64,000 nucleotides of DNA. Origin: Sphingobium bisphenolivorans (GTDB lineage: Bacteria > Pseudomonadota > Alphaproteobacteria > Sphingomonadales > Sphingomonadaceae). Under the pieces are notes generated by a model. That model saw only the letters and a list, made by a program, of their open reading frames with translations. It was not told where the DNA came from and did no database searches. Shown piece after piece: positions 8,697 to 17,064 of the stretch. The number at the start of each line of letters is the position of its first letter. Position 1 is the first letter of the stretch. A program made the position numbers and the translations under genes. The stretch is taken from contig NZ_ASTG01000016.1 of the NCBI RefSeq assembly GCF_000412635.1, positions 1 through 64,000 on the forward strand, given 5' to 3'.

Positions 8697-9832
8697 GACG
8701 ATCTCTGGTGGCGAGCGATCACTTCGTCGTAGAAATCCTCCAGCGCGCCCACATTGTCGCCGACGTCGAACTGCTTGCGCACATGCGTCCGGCCCGCCTC
8801 ACCCAGATCGCGGGACAGGTCGCCCGACCGGAGCAACAGCCCAAGATGGCTGGCATAGTCATCGGTGTCGCCAGCCCGCGCGAGAAGCCCGCTTTGCCCC
8901 GGCAGGATCGCTTCCCGCATCGGTCCCTCGTCAAACACGATGACAGGCATGCCCATCGCCTGCGCTTCCATCAGGACGATCGGCAGGCCTTCGGAATCGC
9001 CGTTGGCGGCGCGCATGCTGGGCATGGCGAAGATGCGGTGGCGAGCCATCGCGTCGAACACCTGTTCACGAGGGCGCGGTCCCAGGAAGTGCGGCTTGAT
9101 CCCCAGCCGCTCTGCCTGCGCGCGGAGTTCCGGCATCAGCGGGCCATCGCCGATGATCGTCAGCGGCTCCTCCTGAAGCGCGGGGGGCAGTTTCGCCCAG
9201 GCGTCGAGAAGATGACGGACGCCCTTCTTTTCGACCAGGCGGCCGACGAACAGGGCTCCGCGCCGGTGATAGGCGGATCGTGCCTGCGGCAGTCCGTCGG
9301 CATCTATCCCTAAGCGTATGACGCGCAGCTTTTCTTCAGGATAGCCCCGCTCCATCAGGCAATGCTTGATCCAGTTGGACACGCAGACGATGCCTTCCAC
9401 GTAGCGGATGAGGAACGGCTTGAGCGCGAGATACCACATCCCCTCGGTCCGCCGCGCATGTTCGCGCGCGGAGACGGTCGCGTCATAGCCATGGGCGGTC
9501 ACGATCAGGGGCAGGCGTCGCCGCAGGGCATAGGACAGGATGCCCGCTCCGTCCTGGAGGAAATGCGCGTGGATGAGGGAGGGTGATCCGGGTGGCTGCA
9601 ACGCATAATTGCCGGTGAGCCGTCCACATAATCGTCGCAACCGGCCGGAGGAGGACTTGTGAAGAAGGTGCGGGTTGTAACGCTGAGGATCATGACCTGA
9701 AACAAGATTATCCGCAATCACCAGCGGGTTGTATCGCCCCAATGACCGGATGTGATCTGCAATGAATGTCTCGGATAGTGGCAGGAAGCCACGCCTGTAT
9801 ATTGCGACCGTTGGTTTATTGGCAGTCGCCAC
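8693..9832 (-). CDS. Glycosyltransferase family 4
   Basis: This is a GT-B enzyme of 379 residues. The N-terminal half has the acceptor-side motif FLPLSETFI and LIHAHFLQDGAG. The C-terminal half has GALFVGRLVEKKGV and the retaining-GT4 E-x7-E element (SEGLPIVLMEAQAMGMPV). It resembles the WcaL/AmsK type of EPS mannosyl- or galactosyltransferases. The frame opens at a TTG (9868), but a GTG at 9832 preceded by GAGGGA at nine bases spacing is the better start. It begins the leftward operon GT4-GumK-Wzy-acyltransferase, divergent from the GT2 gene. Confidence 0.85.
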   Translation of the reverse strand: MATANKPTVAIYRRGFLPLSETFIADHIRSLGRYNPLVIADNLVSGHDPQRYNPHLLHKSSSGRLRRLCGRLTGNYALQPPGSPSLIHAHFLQDGAGILSYALRRRLPLIVTAHGYDATVSAREHARRTEGMWYLALKPFLIRYVEGIVCVSNWIKHCLMERGYPEEKLRVIRLGIDADGLPQARSAYHRRGALFVGRLVEKKGVRHLLDAWAKLPPALQEEPLTIIGDGPLMPELRAQAERLGIKPHFLGPRPREQVFDAMARHRIFAMPSMRAANGDSEGLPIVLMEAQAMGMPVIVFDEGPMREAILPGQSGLLARAGDTDDYASHLGLLLRSGDLSRDLGEAGRTHVRKQFDVGDNVGALEDFYDEVIARHQRSS

Positions 9833-9915
9833 TAGGGGTATTCCCTCAATTCGCTGATGCTGCTCCAATCGGTATATTCAACAATGTCAAAGATTTCGAG
9901 TAAGGCATAACACCT
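9833..9915. promoter_or_regulatory. Short divergent promoter region between GT4 and GT2 genes
   Basis: Only 83 bases separate the two divergent starts. The stretch from about 9870 to 9912 is AT-rich and includes tatattcaaca, which could serve as a -10 region for either side. No operator is obvious. Confidence 0.35.
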
Positions 9916-10899
9916 ATGCAAGGCAGCGAGCTTCCCGGCGGCAGGCCGTACGTATCGGTTGTCATCGCCGCCTATAATGGCGAGCAGAGCGTCGGGCGGG
10001 CGGTGGAATCGGCATTGGCTCAGTCCGTGCCCGTGGAGGTGATCGTGGTCGACGACGCTTCGACTGACGGCACGCGGGAACGGGTGGGCCGGCTTGCCGC
10101 GCAGGACAGCCGCGTGCGGCTGATCGAATCGCCGGCCAATGGTGGGCCTTCGACAGCGCGCAATCTGGGGATCGCCGCCGCCAATGGCGACTGGATCGCC
10201 ATATTGGATGCCGACGACGCCTTTCTCCCCGATCGGCTGCAGCGCATGACCTTGGTGGGAGAGCGCCACTGCGTCGACATCGTCTGTGACAATCTGGCCT
10301 GTTATGACTGGGTGGCCGGCAAGGTCACCGGCCATGCGCTGCCGCTGGCCGCCGAGGCGGCGCGGCGCGTCAGTGTCGATGATTTCGTCAGAGAATCCAT
10401 GACAGGGCGGTCCCGCTTCGACTATGGGCAACTCAAGCCCTTGTTCCGGCGTCAGTTCCTGGCGTCGCGCTGCCTGCGCTACCCACCCGAACTGCGCCAT
10501 GGCGAGGATTTCGCGCTCGTGCTCGACTGCCTGCTCGGGGGTGCGCGCCTGCTGCTGATCGGGGAAGCGCTCTACCTCTTCACGCAGCGGATCGGGACGG
10601 CTTCGGCCGTCAGCTCGGGCCAGTCACGCACCATGGTCAATCTGGAGGCGATGCGCGACCATGCCTTGTCGCTGCTCGTCCGCCCGCGCGTTCGGCGTGA
10701 CGCCACCCTGTCCCGGCTGCTGGCGAAGAGAGCCGACGCGATTCGGGACCAGTTGATCTGGAGCCGGGCCTATCCCCATTTGCGCGCACGGCGGCCGATC
10801 GCGCTGCTGAAGGAAATGTTCCGCGATTGGCGCAATGGACCGATGCTTGTGCGTCACCTGGTGCGGCGGCATCGCAATCGGGCGCTGGCGCAGTCATAG
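9916..10899 (+). CDS. Glycosyltransferase family 2 (GT-A)
   Basis: The 327-residue protein has a complete GT2 core: VSVVIAAYNGEQSVG at the N-terminus, IVVDDASTDGT for the nucleotide site, GGPSTARNLGI, and the metal-binding DADD (about residues 95-98). The C-terminal part contains HGEDFALVLDCL, matching the catalytic-base region of succinoglycan-type (ExoM/ExoU-like) transferases. It lacks membrane helices, so it is a soluble or peripheral cytoplasmic enzyme adding one sugar of the repeat. It is a single-gene unit, divergent from the GT4 gene and convergent with the fused GT4-GT26 gene 17 bases downstream. Confidence 0.88.
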   Translation: MQGSELPGGRPYVSVVIAAYNGEQSVGRAVESALAQSVPVEVIVVDDASTDGTRERVGRLAAQDSRVRLIESPANGGPSTARNLGIAAANGDWIAILDADDAFLPDRLQRMTLVGERHCVDIVCDNLACYDWVAGKVTGHALPLAAEAARRVSVDDFVRESMTGRSRFDYGQLKPLFRRQFLASRCLRYPPELRHGEDFALVLDCLLGGARLLLIGEALYLFTQRIGTASAVSSGQSRTMVNLEAMRDHALSLLVRPRVRRDATLSRLLAKRADAIRDQLIWSRAYPHLRARRPIALLKEMFRDWRNGPMLVRHLVRRHRNRALAQS

Positions 10900-10916
10900 C
10901 GCAACGCGCGGGCGGA

Positions 10917-12803
10917 TCACGCCGCGCTTGCGCCCTTTGCCCGCAAAGGTGAGGTGGGCGGCGCGCTGTCCTCCCAGCGCTGCCCTTCCCAGGCGTCGCG
11001 GATGGCATGGGCCATGAAGTCGATATTGCCCTTCAGATAGCGTTCCGAAAGCCGCGTCGGCTCCTTGAGCAGACGGTAGACCCATTCCAGCCGCATCTGG
11101 CGCAGCCAGGCCGGCGCGCGGCGGATCTGCCCGGCGGCGAAGTCCAGAAATGCGCCGCCGCAGACGACCGGCCGCTGGAACTCGGCCGCCCATCGCGCCG
11201 CCCAGATTTCCTGCCGCGGATTGCCCATGCAGGCGATCACCAGATCGGCCTCGCTCTCGGCGATCCGTTGCGCGATAGCAGCTTCTTCCGCCGGATCGAA
11301 GAAGCCGTGCTGCACGCCGACCACCTTCACATTGGGGAAGCCGCGTTCGAGCGTGGATGCCGCGCGAACACCGATGCCAGGCGCTGCGCCGACGAGGAAC
11401 AGGCGCAGTCGATCAGCATATGCGTCCATCAGCTTTGGGATGAAGTCGGTTCCGTTCAGATTTTCCGGAAAGGCGCGGCCATAGCGGAGGCGGCTGGCCA
11501 AGTTGACGCCGATGCCGTCATTCAGCACCAGCGCCTTCTCCAGCGACGCAGCCAGTTGCGGATCGCGCCGCCCGAGATTGGCGGTATGGGCGTTGCAAAA
11601 GGCGATCACGACGGGCGCGCGCTGGTGGATGAGGGCTGTCACCTCCTCCAGCGCCTCGTCGCGGGAGCGAACGGCGACATTGATCGTGCCAATCCTGCGG
11701 GAGCGATGGCCGAGCAGCTGTTCGTAAATGTGCAGGATGCGCTCCGCCACCTGCGGCCACCCGTAGGAGCCCAGCGCTTGCTGCGCCGACGCGAGTGCAT
11801 TGCGGCTTCGGGCGGCGCGGAAGTCCTGGAGGATGCGCGCTGGCGAGAAGGGACCGGTAAAGTCGATAAGGCTGCCGATCCCCAGCTTCTCCCAGGATCG
11901 CCGGTGGGCGGGAATGTCGCTGATCACGGGGTAAAGCCCGGCCGATACGGCTTCGATGAAGGAAATGCCGAAGCCCTCATAAGCGCTGGCGGAGGCGAAG
12001 ATGCTGCTGCGTGCGATCAGCGAGCGCAGCGCCTCGTCGCTGGGGCTTTCGTGCAGTTCTACCGACCCGCCCAGCCCTTCCTCGTCGATGACGGCCTGAA
12101 GGTCGGCCAGGGTGACGCCCATCGGCTTGCCGGCGACGATGAGGGACCAGGACGGGTCGAGCTTGTGCAGCCCGGCGAACCAGCGGATCAGCCGATCGAC
12201 GCGCTTGTTGGGCGCAATGCGGCCGAAATAGATGATCGTGCGCGCGTCGGGCTGGGCAAGGCCGGCGAATTTGTCGACGTCGACGCCATTTTCCACCAGT
12301 GTCAGGCTGCGGCTGCAAATGCGGGCAAAGGTTTCATGATCGGCATGGCTACAGGCGATGACCGCCTTGAACCGGCTCAGCGAAAGACGGGAAATGCTAT
12401 TGAAATAGGCCCGTTTCAGCCGCTGGGCATAGGGCGTGTGGAAGAAGCCGCCATGCGTGCTCAGCACCATCGGCTTGCCGTGGAGCATATGGGTCGCGGC
12501 GAGAAAGTCGACGAAGAAATCGACTGCATGAACGTGGACGATGTCGCTCTCGTCAATGTGACGCAATATGGCCGGCGCCAGGGGGTAGCGGCGCCCGCCG
12601 CGAAACGGCACGCGGATCACCTCGACGCCGCCGATTTCCTCATGCGGGAGGAGGGCGCTGCCGTCGCCGTCGAAAATCCGGTCGAGCGTGATCATCCGTA
12701 CTTGATGTCCGGCCTTTGCCTGTTGCTCGCACAAATTGCGGGTGAAGCTTTCCAGGCCACCCACGCCGGGATGATACTGGCGGCAAACGTGAACGATCTT
12801 CAT
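10917..12803 (-). CDS. Fused glycosyltransferase: GT4 (GumH-like) plus GT26 (WecG/TagA/CpsF, GumM-like)
   Basis: The 628-residue protein has two enzyme domains. Residues 1 to about 375 are a GT4 domain (HVCRQYHPGVGGLE at the start, IIYFGRIAPNKRVD, and the E-x7-E region AYEGFGISFIEAVSAG). Residues about 385-605 are a GT26 domain with NDGIGVNLASRL, NGTDFIPKL and GNPRQEIWAARW. In xanthan synthesis GumH (mannosyltransferase) and GumM (GT26) are separate enzymes acting on consecutive steps; here they share one chain. The ATG has AGGGAG six bases upstream. It is the last gene of the leftward export operon starting with the GH5 gene. Confidence 0.88.
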   Translation of the reverse strand: MKIVHVCRQYHPGVGGLESFTRNLCEQQAKAGHQVRMITLDRIFDGDGSALLPHEEIGGVEVIRVPFRGGRRYPLAPAILRHIDESDIVHVHAVDFFVDFLAATHMLHGKPMVLSTHGGFFHTPYAQRLKRAYFNSISRLSLSRFKAVIACSHADHETFARICSRSLTLVENGVDVDKFAGLAQPDARTIIYFGRIAPNKRVDRLIRWFAGLHKLDPSWSLIVAGKPMGVTLADLQAVIDEEGLGGSVELHESPSDEALRSLIARSSIFASASAYEGFGISFIEAVSAGLYPVISDIPAHRRSWEKLGIGSLIDFTGPFSPARILQDFRAARSRNALASAQQALGSYGWPQVAERILHIYEQLLGHRSRRIGTINVAVRSRDEALEEVTALIHQRAPVVIAFCNAHTANLGRRDPQLAASLEKALVLNDGIGVNLASRLRYGRAFPENLNGTDFIPKLMDAYADRLRLFLVGAAPGIGVRAASTLERGFPNVKVVGVQHGFFDPAEEAAIAQRIAESEADLVIACMGNPRQEIWAARWAAEFQRPVVCGGAFLDFAAGQIRRAPAWLRQMRLEWVYRLLKEPTRLSERYLKGNIDFMAHAIRDAWEGQRWEDSAPPTSPLRAKGASAA

Positions 12804-12828
12804 GGCGACTCCCTGTTGGCCCCCGCCC

Positions 12829-13539
12829 TCAGACGAACATCACCGTGCCCATGATCGGCATCTTCAATATTGATAGCTTGTGCATGGTCGCCTTGAGACT
12901 GGCGGTCATCGTGCCGTCGCGGCGAATGGCCAGGATCGCCGCTTCCGCGCTGGATGCGGCGAGCGCGAGGTCGCCGGCATGGCTGGCATCGACCAGGCAC
13001 AGGTCGAAATGGGCCGACAGTGGCGCTATGCGCTGGGCGAAGGAGCAGATCGTCTGCTTGTCGCCCTTGATCTCCTCCACGGCGGGCATGGCCATCAGCG
13101 AGAGCGAGGGGACTGTGCTCGGCTGGGCGATGCGGTAGAGATCCTCCACATCGTCCGCCCGGAAGGCGAGCGGCTGCGTGCGCAGCAGGCGATGCTGGAT
13201 GAAGCCGGACTGCGGCATGTCAACCAGCAACGTGCGCAGGCCGCTGAGTGCAGCGGAAGCGGCGACATTGGCCGTCAGCACTGCCGTCTCGTCATCTGCG
13301 TCCACGCCGATCAGCGCGATCGAACTTGGCTGCGACCCGTCCGGCAACCGAAGCGCTGACAAAGTGGATCGGATGTCCCGCGCCTGGATGGCGACCGGCG
13401 CATAGGGATCGGTGATGACAGCGACCAGCGGATCGACGTCCGGGCTTTCGTGCGAGAACGGCGGATCGATGCCGTGGGCGTCCTGATGAGGGAGGGTGGG
13501 AAATGGCGCCTGCGCCAACTCGGTGGAACGCAACCTCAT
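12829..13539 (-). CDS. CpsD/BY-kinase-like protein with degenerate Walker A (probable pseudokinase)
   Basis: This 236-residue protein has the fold pattern of the cytoplasmic domain of Wzc/ExoP tyrosine autokinases: an EAFR-like helix region (PVAIQARDIRSTLSALR), then the strand SIALIGVDADDETAVLTANVA, the Walker A' strand LLVDMPQSG and the Walker B-like strand FDLCLVDASH. Aligning TANVA with the usual AANLA places Glu84-Thr85-Ala86 where GKS should be, so the ATP-binding lysine is absent. There is no tyrosine cluster at the C-terminus. The start overlaps the co-polymerase stop (ATGA), which is the usual gene pair for split co-polymerase/kinase systems. It may be a structural partner rather than an enzyme. 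Confidence 0.72.
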   Translation of the reverse strand: MRLRSTELAQAPFPTLPHQDAHGIDPPFSHESPDVDPLVAVITDPYAPVAIQARDIRSTLSALRLPDGSQPSSIALIGVDADDETAVLTANVAASAALSGLRTLLVDMPQSGFIQHRLLRTQPLAFRADDVEDLYRIAQPSTVPSLSLMAMPAVEEIKGDKQTICSFAQRIAPLSAHFDLCLVDASHAGDLALAASSAEAAILAIRRDGTMTASLKATMHKLSILKMPIMGTVMFV

Positions 13540-14909
13540 GACCGCTTTGCTCCTTCGATACGAAGTTGATGCCCAATCTGGCGCAGATCGGCCTGGCCCA
13601 GCACGGGAACGCCGGTGAGATAGGTGATCGCGTCGCGACTGCGGATGCGGGGCGTCAGCCATTCCGCCGCTATCGCCGATCCGACCGCCAGCAAGATGGC
13701 GAGGATGGTCATCATCAGCACGCGCACCGGAATATTGGGTGCGTTGGGCAGCAGCGGCGGCTCGGCCGTGTTGAGCCGCACAACGTTCAGCGACGGAACA
13801 GTGCTTTTCGCCTTCAGTTCTGCCAGTTGCTGGGTTTCGGTCTCATATTCCTTGCGTGCGGAGTCGACATTGCTTTCCAGCACGCTGATCTTGCCCCGAT
13901 CGGAGGCCAGCGAGAGCATCCGGCCGCGATGCTGGTCGAGCAGCGACTGCATCGATCCGCGGTTGGCCGACGCCGCGCTGCTGGCGGCGGCGAGCGTCGC
14001 GGCGGCCTTGCCGGTCTCCGACGCCAGTGCCGCCTGCAATTGTCCCAGCTGGGCCTGCGCGGCCTGCATCAGCGCGTGATTGGGGCCAAGTTCGGCCGCC
14101 ATCTGGCGGATTTCCGCGGCCTTGGCCGCGATCTGCGAACGCAGGCCCTGGACGACGCCGCTCGACTGCACTTCGGGCATGTTGGCGCCTGCCGCAGCCC
14201 GTGCGCCCGCGTCGGCTGCGCCCGCTTCGGCGCTGGCGAGCTTCGACGACAATTCACTAAGGCGCGTGCCTTCAGCATCGATGGCACCGGTCGCGACGAT
14301 GCCGCGCAGACGCTGGAACCGCGCGAGAGCGTCCTGCGCCTCTTCGACGCGGGCGCGGGATTCCGCGATCCGCTTCTGGAACCAGCCGGTATATTGGCGG
14401 GCAAAGTCGCTGCTCATCGCCAGGCGGGCGTCGTTGAACGCCCGTGCGAAGCCGTTCGCCATTTCAGCCGACTTTTCGGCCGAGGCGCTGAGATAGCCGA
14501 TCTCGATCGTGTTGCCGGTGGCGCTGGGAGCTACTTCCAAGCCGGATTTCACGCGTGCCGCCAGCCAGCCGTTGAAGCTTTGGCCGCTTTGCGCCTGCTC
14601 CGACCATTGTTGTCGTATCGCCGGGTCCTTGGTCATGCCCAGCTGGTCCGCGACCTTGAGCGCGATTACCTCGCTCTTCAAAATCTGGGCCTCGGTCGCC
14701 AGCATCGCCGACTGGTCTGCGGCCGAAGAGCCATTCTTGCTGGGCAAGGGGTCGGGGGCGCGGGAGTCGAACAGCAGGGTGGCGGCGGCACGATATTCGC
14801 GCGGCGTCAGCGCTATCCACAGCGCCGTCAGCAGCATGACGCCAGTGAAGATGGCCAGGACCATTTTCCAGCGCTGGAAGATGGCGCGGATGATGTCGAA
14901 CATGAGCAT
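13536..14909 (-). CDS. Polysaccharide co-polymerase (Wzz/GumC/ExoP N-domain type)
   Basis: The 457-residue protein has two membrane helices, one near the N-terminus (about 17-33) and one near the C-terminus (about 395-415), enclosing a long periplasmic coiled-coil region rich in Ala, Glu, Gln and Ser. This is the layout of PCP-2 chain-length proteins. The proline-rich stretch NTAEPPLLPNAPNIPVR precedes the second helix, as expected. It has no cytoplasmic kinase domain of its own. The gene follows the AAA+ ATPase gene by 11 bases and overlaps the kinase-like gene. It should control chain length and connect polymerase to the outer-membrane export channel. Confidence 0.9.
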   Translation of the reverse strand: MLMFDIIRAIFQRWKMVLAIFTGVMLLTALWIALTPREYRAAATLLFDSRAPDPLPSKNGSSAADQSAMLATEAQILKSEVIALKVADQLGMTKDPAIRQQWSEQAQSGQSFNGWLAARVKSGLEVAPSATGNTIEIGYLSASAEKSAEMANGFARAFNDARLAMSSDFARQYTGWFQKRIAESRARVEEAQDALARFQRLRGIVATGAIDAEGTRLSELSSKLASAEAGAADAGARAAAGANMPEVQSSGVVQGLRSQIAAKAAEIRQMAAELGPNHALMQAAQAQLGQLQAALASETGKAAATLAAASSAASANRGSMQSLLDQHRGRMLSLASDRGKISVLESNVDSARKEYETETQQLAELKAKSTVPSLNVVRLNTAEPPLLPNAPNIPVRVLMMTILAILLAVGSAIAAEWLTPRIRSRDAITYLTGVPVLGQADLRQIGHQLRIEGAKRS

Positions 14910-14920
14910 GGCGATATCCT

Positions 14921-16225
14921 TCAGTGCACCATGGGCTGGCGCATGGGATCGACGAAGTTGACGATCTTATGGTCGGCTTTGTCGCTGTTTCGGGTGGCGA
15001 AGAGCATCGCCAGCAGGAATTGCGGCGCCAGGCTGTCGTGAAAGGCGAAACGGTCGCCGCTTTCGTTCGCTGGCTCCAGCGCGTCACGCAGCAGGATCAA
15101 GGGCTCCAGCATGGCGCCATGCTCCTTCTGGACATCGGAAAAGGGGACCGACCCATGGATCGCCGCATCGCGGGCGACATGCTCGATCAGGTCCCAATGC
15201 GCGGGGCCGAGCGCGACCGCCTTGCGAAACAGCGCGGCTTGGCCGGCATTGGTTCGTGACCAGTCGTTGACGGCGCGCGAGATGCCGGCGACCGCTGCCC
15301 CGACTTCCACCGTGCGGTGCTGTCGCCGCAGGGCCTCCAGCGAAGCGAGAGCGCAGAATAGCCGCACATGATAGGGCGATCCGCAGGAGAGGAGCGCAAT
15401 CATCTCACGCGCGGCATCGGTGAAGGGCAGGCCGGTCGCCGCGGCGCCACGGTCGATCAGCGCGACGACCGCGTCGGATTCGATGCCGGCGACGGCGACA
15501 GGGATCATGTGCCGGCGCAGCGAGGCATGCCCTTCGATCATGGCGGCGACGCTGGAGCCGATGCCCACCGCGACGATGTTGACCGGGATTGCGGCGTCCG
15601 ACAGCATCTTCATCATCCGTGCCAGTTCATGCTGCACGGTCACGTTGGTGACGCGGTCGAATTCATCCAGGATGAAGATGAAGCGGCGTCCGACATGTGC
15701 GGCGAGCAGGTCCACCATCTCGCGCGTCGCCAGCGGCGGGCCGGCCGCAACCTCGTGCTGCCGGTCGGCCGGCAGGGTGGCCGCCAGATAGGGGCTGATC
15801 AATTGGTGCAGGCTCTGGTCGGGTTCGCATGCCGAATAGAGAACGATCAGCCCGCGATCGTCGGCCATGTTGGCGAAGACGCGCGCGAGGGACGTTTTGC
15901 CCGAGCCGCGCGGGCCGTAGATCATGGCGTGGTTGCAACGGTCCAGAACGCCGTCGACCAGTTGTTCCAACTCCTCCTGCCTGCCCTGGAGGTGGCGGGC
16001 GCTGGTGACGGGCTGGGTCGAATTAAAGCCTTTGCGGATGGCTGAGCGGGCGAGGTCGGCCTGCACCAGCGGATGGACCTGTGCGGCGGAGGTGACCGGC
16101 GCTTCCCTCTGGTCGGGTGACCCGGAGCGCACGCGGACCTCGGCGAGCCGCTGCGAGAGATTGCCGCTCTGGGCGCGCTTCCGGCGCGGCCTCAGCCAGC
16201 GGCCAATGATGGACAAGAAGCTCAT
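14921..16225 (-). CDS. AAA+ ATPase (Orc1/Cdc6-like) within the EPS export operon
   Basis: The 434-residue protein has a basic N-terminus, a sensor-like GRQEELEQLVDG block (about 81-92), Walker A GPRGSGKTSL (about 104-113), Walker B FIFILDEFD (about 182-190), and a region after residue 270 that looks alpha-helical and may be a lid plus winged-helix-like part. This is the arrangement of Orc1/Cdc6-like or STAND-type AAA+ ATPases, not of tyrosine autokinases or ABC proteins. I see no membrane segment. It sits between the OPX gene (30 bases upstream) and the co-polymerase gene (11 bases downstream), so it is part of the export operon. Its role is unknown. It may supply nucleotide-driven control that the neighbouring degenerate kinase cannot. 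Confidence 0.8.
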   Translation of the reverse strand: MSFLSIIGRWLRPRRKRAQSGNLSQRLAEVRVRSGSPDQREAPVTSAAQVHPLVQADLARSAIRKGFNSTQPVTSARHLQGRQEELEQLVDGVLDRCNHAMIYGPRGSGKTSLARVFANMADDRGLIVLYSACEPDQSLHQLISPYLAATLPADRQHEVAAGPPLATREMVDLLAAHVGRRFIFILDEFDRVTNVTVQHELARMMKMLSDAAIPVNIVAVGIGSSVAAMIEGHASLRRHMIPVAVAGIESDAVVALIDRGAAATGLPFTDAAREMIALLSCGSPYHVRLFCALASLEALRRQHRTVEVGAAVAGISRAVNDWSRTNAGQAALFRKAVALGPAHWDLIEHVARDAAIHGSVPFSDVQKEHGAMLEPLILLRDALEPANESGDRFAFHDSLAPQFLLAMLFATRNSDKADHKIVNFVDPMRQPMVH

Positions 16226-16255
16226 CGGCGGTTCCTTTCCGGCAGGGTCGGCATG

Positions 16256-17053
16256 TCAGAATATCCGCTCCCTGACGGTGAAGACGTCGCCCGGCTCCAC
16301 CAGCATCTCGAGATCGGCGCGCTTGATTTTCTGCTTGCCGCGATTGAGCGTGATCTTCTTTTCCGATCCACCCAGCGTCGGGCCACCGGCTTGAGCCAGC
16401 ATCTGCCGCAGAGTCATGCCGGATTCAAAGGTCAGCCGGCCCGGCTTGTTCACCTGACCATAGATGAAGACATCCTCCGCCTTGGGCACGAACAGGGAAT
16501 CGCCGGGCCGCAACATCAGCCCGCTGCCCGTCACGGGATCAAGGTTGCTCAAGGGGATCTTCCGATCCGCTTCGCCCTGCCGCTGGAGAATAGCATAGTC
16601 GGCAGCATCCGCGCGCGCGCCGCCGGTGCGGGCCAGCATCATCGCCAGCGTCTGCGGCCGATCGAGCGGGTAGATGCCAGGATTTTGCAGGTTGCCGAAC
16701 ACGGTGACGGCGCGGCTGACATAGCTCACCACCTCCACATTGACGATCGGGTCGACAAAATAGCCGCCCGCCTTCAACTGATCCCGCACCTTGGTCGCAA
16801 AGCCATTGGTGGTCTGTCCCTGCGCCATGACATCGCCGATGCTGGGCAGCGTGATCGACCCGTCCTCCTTGATGCGCGTCTTGACGTCGAACGGATAGGC
16901 GCCGAAGACGGAGACGCGGATTTCATCATTGGCGCCCAATATGTAGCTGGAAGCGGCGGCGACAGGCGCGGCATTGTCGGCCAGGGCCAAGGCCGGCGGC
17001 GCCATCAGCGAACAACTGAGCCAGGCAAGAGCGAGGGCCGGGCGGTTCCTCAT
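16256..17053 (-). CDS. Outer-membrane polysaccharide export protein (Wza/GumB-like, OPX)
   Basis: This 265-residue protein has a Sec signal peptide (cleavage probably after ALALA), then the Poly_export domain starting YILGANDEIRVSVFG, followed by SLBB-type domains (VTVFGNLQNPGIYPL and VFIYGQVNKPGRLTF). The family forms the export channel for capsular or exopolysaccharides. Unlike Wza there is no convincing lipobox cysteine at the cleavage site. The frame opens 15 bases earlier at a GTG, but the ATG at 17053 has GAGGAG upstream. It lies 11 bases after the beta-barrel gene and before the AAA+ gene. Confidence 0.92.
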   Translation of the reverse strand: MRNRPALALAWLSCSLMAPPALALADNAAPVAAASSYILGANDEIRVSVFGAYPFDVKTRIKEDGSITLPSIGDVMAQGQTTNGFATKVRDQLKAGGYFVDPIVNVEVVSYVSRAVTVFGNLQNPGIYPLDRPQTLAMMLARTGGARADAADYAILQRQGEADRKIPLSNLDPVTGSGLMLRPGDSLFVPKAEDVFIYGQVNKPGRLTFESGMTLRQMLAQAGGPTLGGSEKKITLNRGKQKIKRADLEMLVEPGDVFTVRERIF

Positions 17054-17064
17054 GATCCATCTCC

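Noticed and set aside
7119-8732. 537-residue plus-strand frame over the polymerase and GumK-like genes
   Set aside because: It is antisense to two clear gene families and has no recognisable domain.
11007-12854. 615-residue open frame antisense to the fused glycosyltransferase
   Set aside because: Composition is typical of antisense shadow in GC-rich DNA, with no family motif, while the opposite strand has two complete enzyme domains.
13566-15041. 491-residue plus-strand frame over the co-polymerase gene
   Set aside because: Arg/Gly-rich shadow without motifs; the co-polymerase on the minus strand is well supported.
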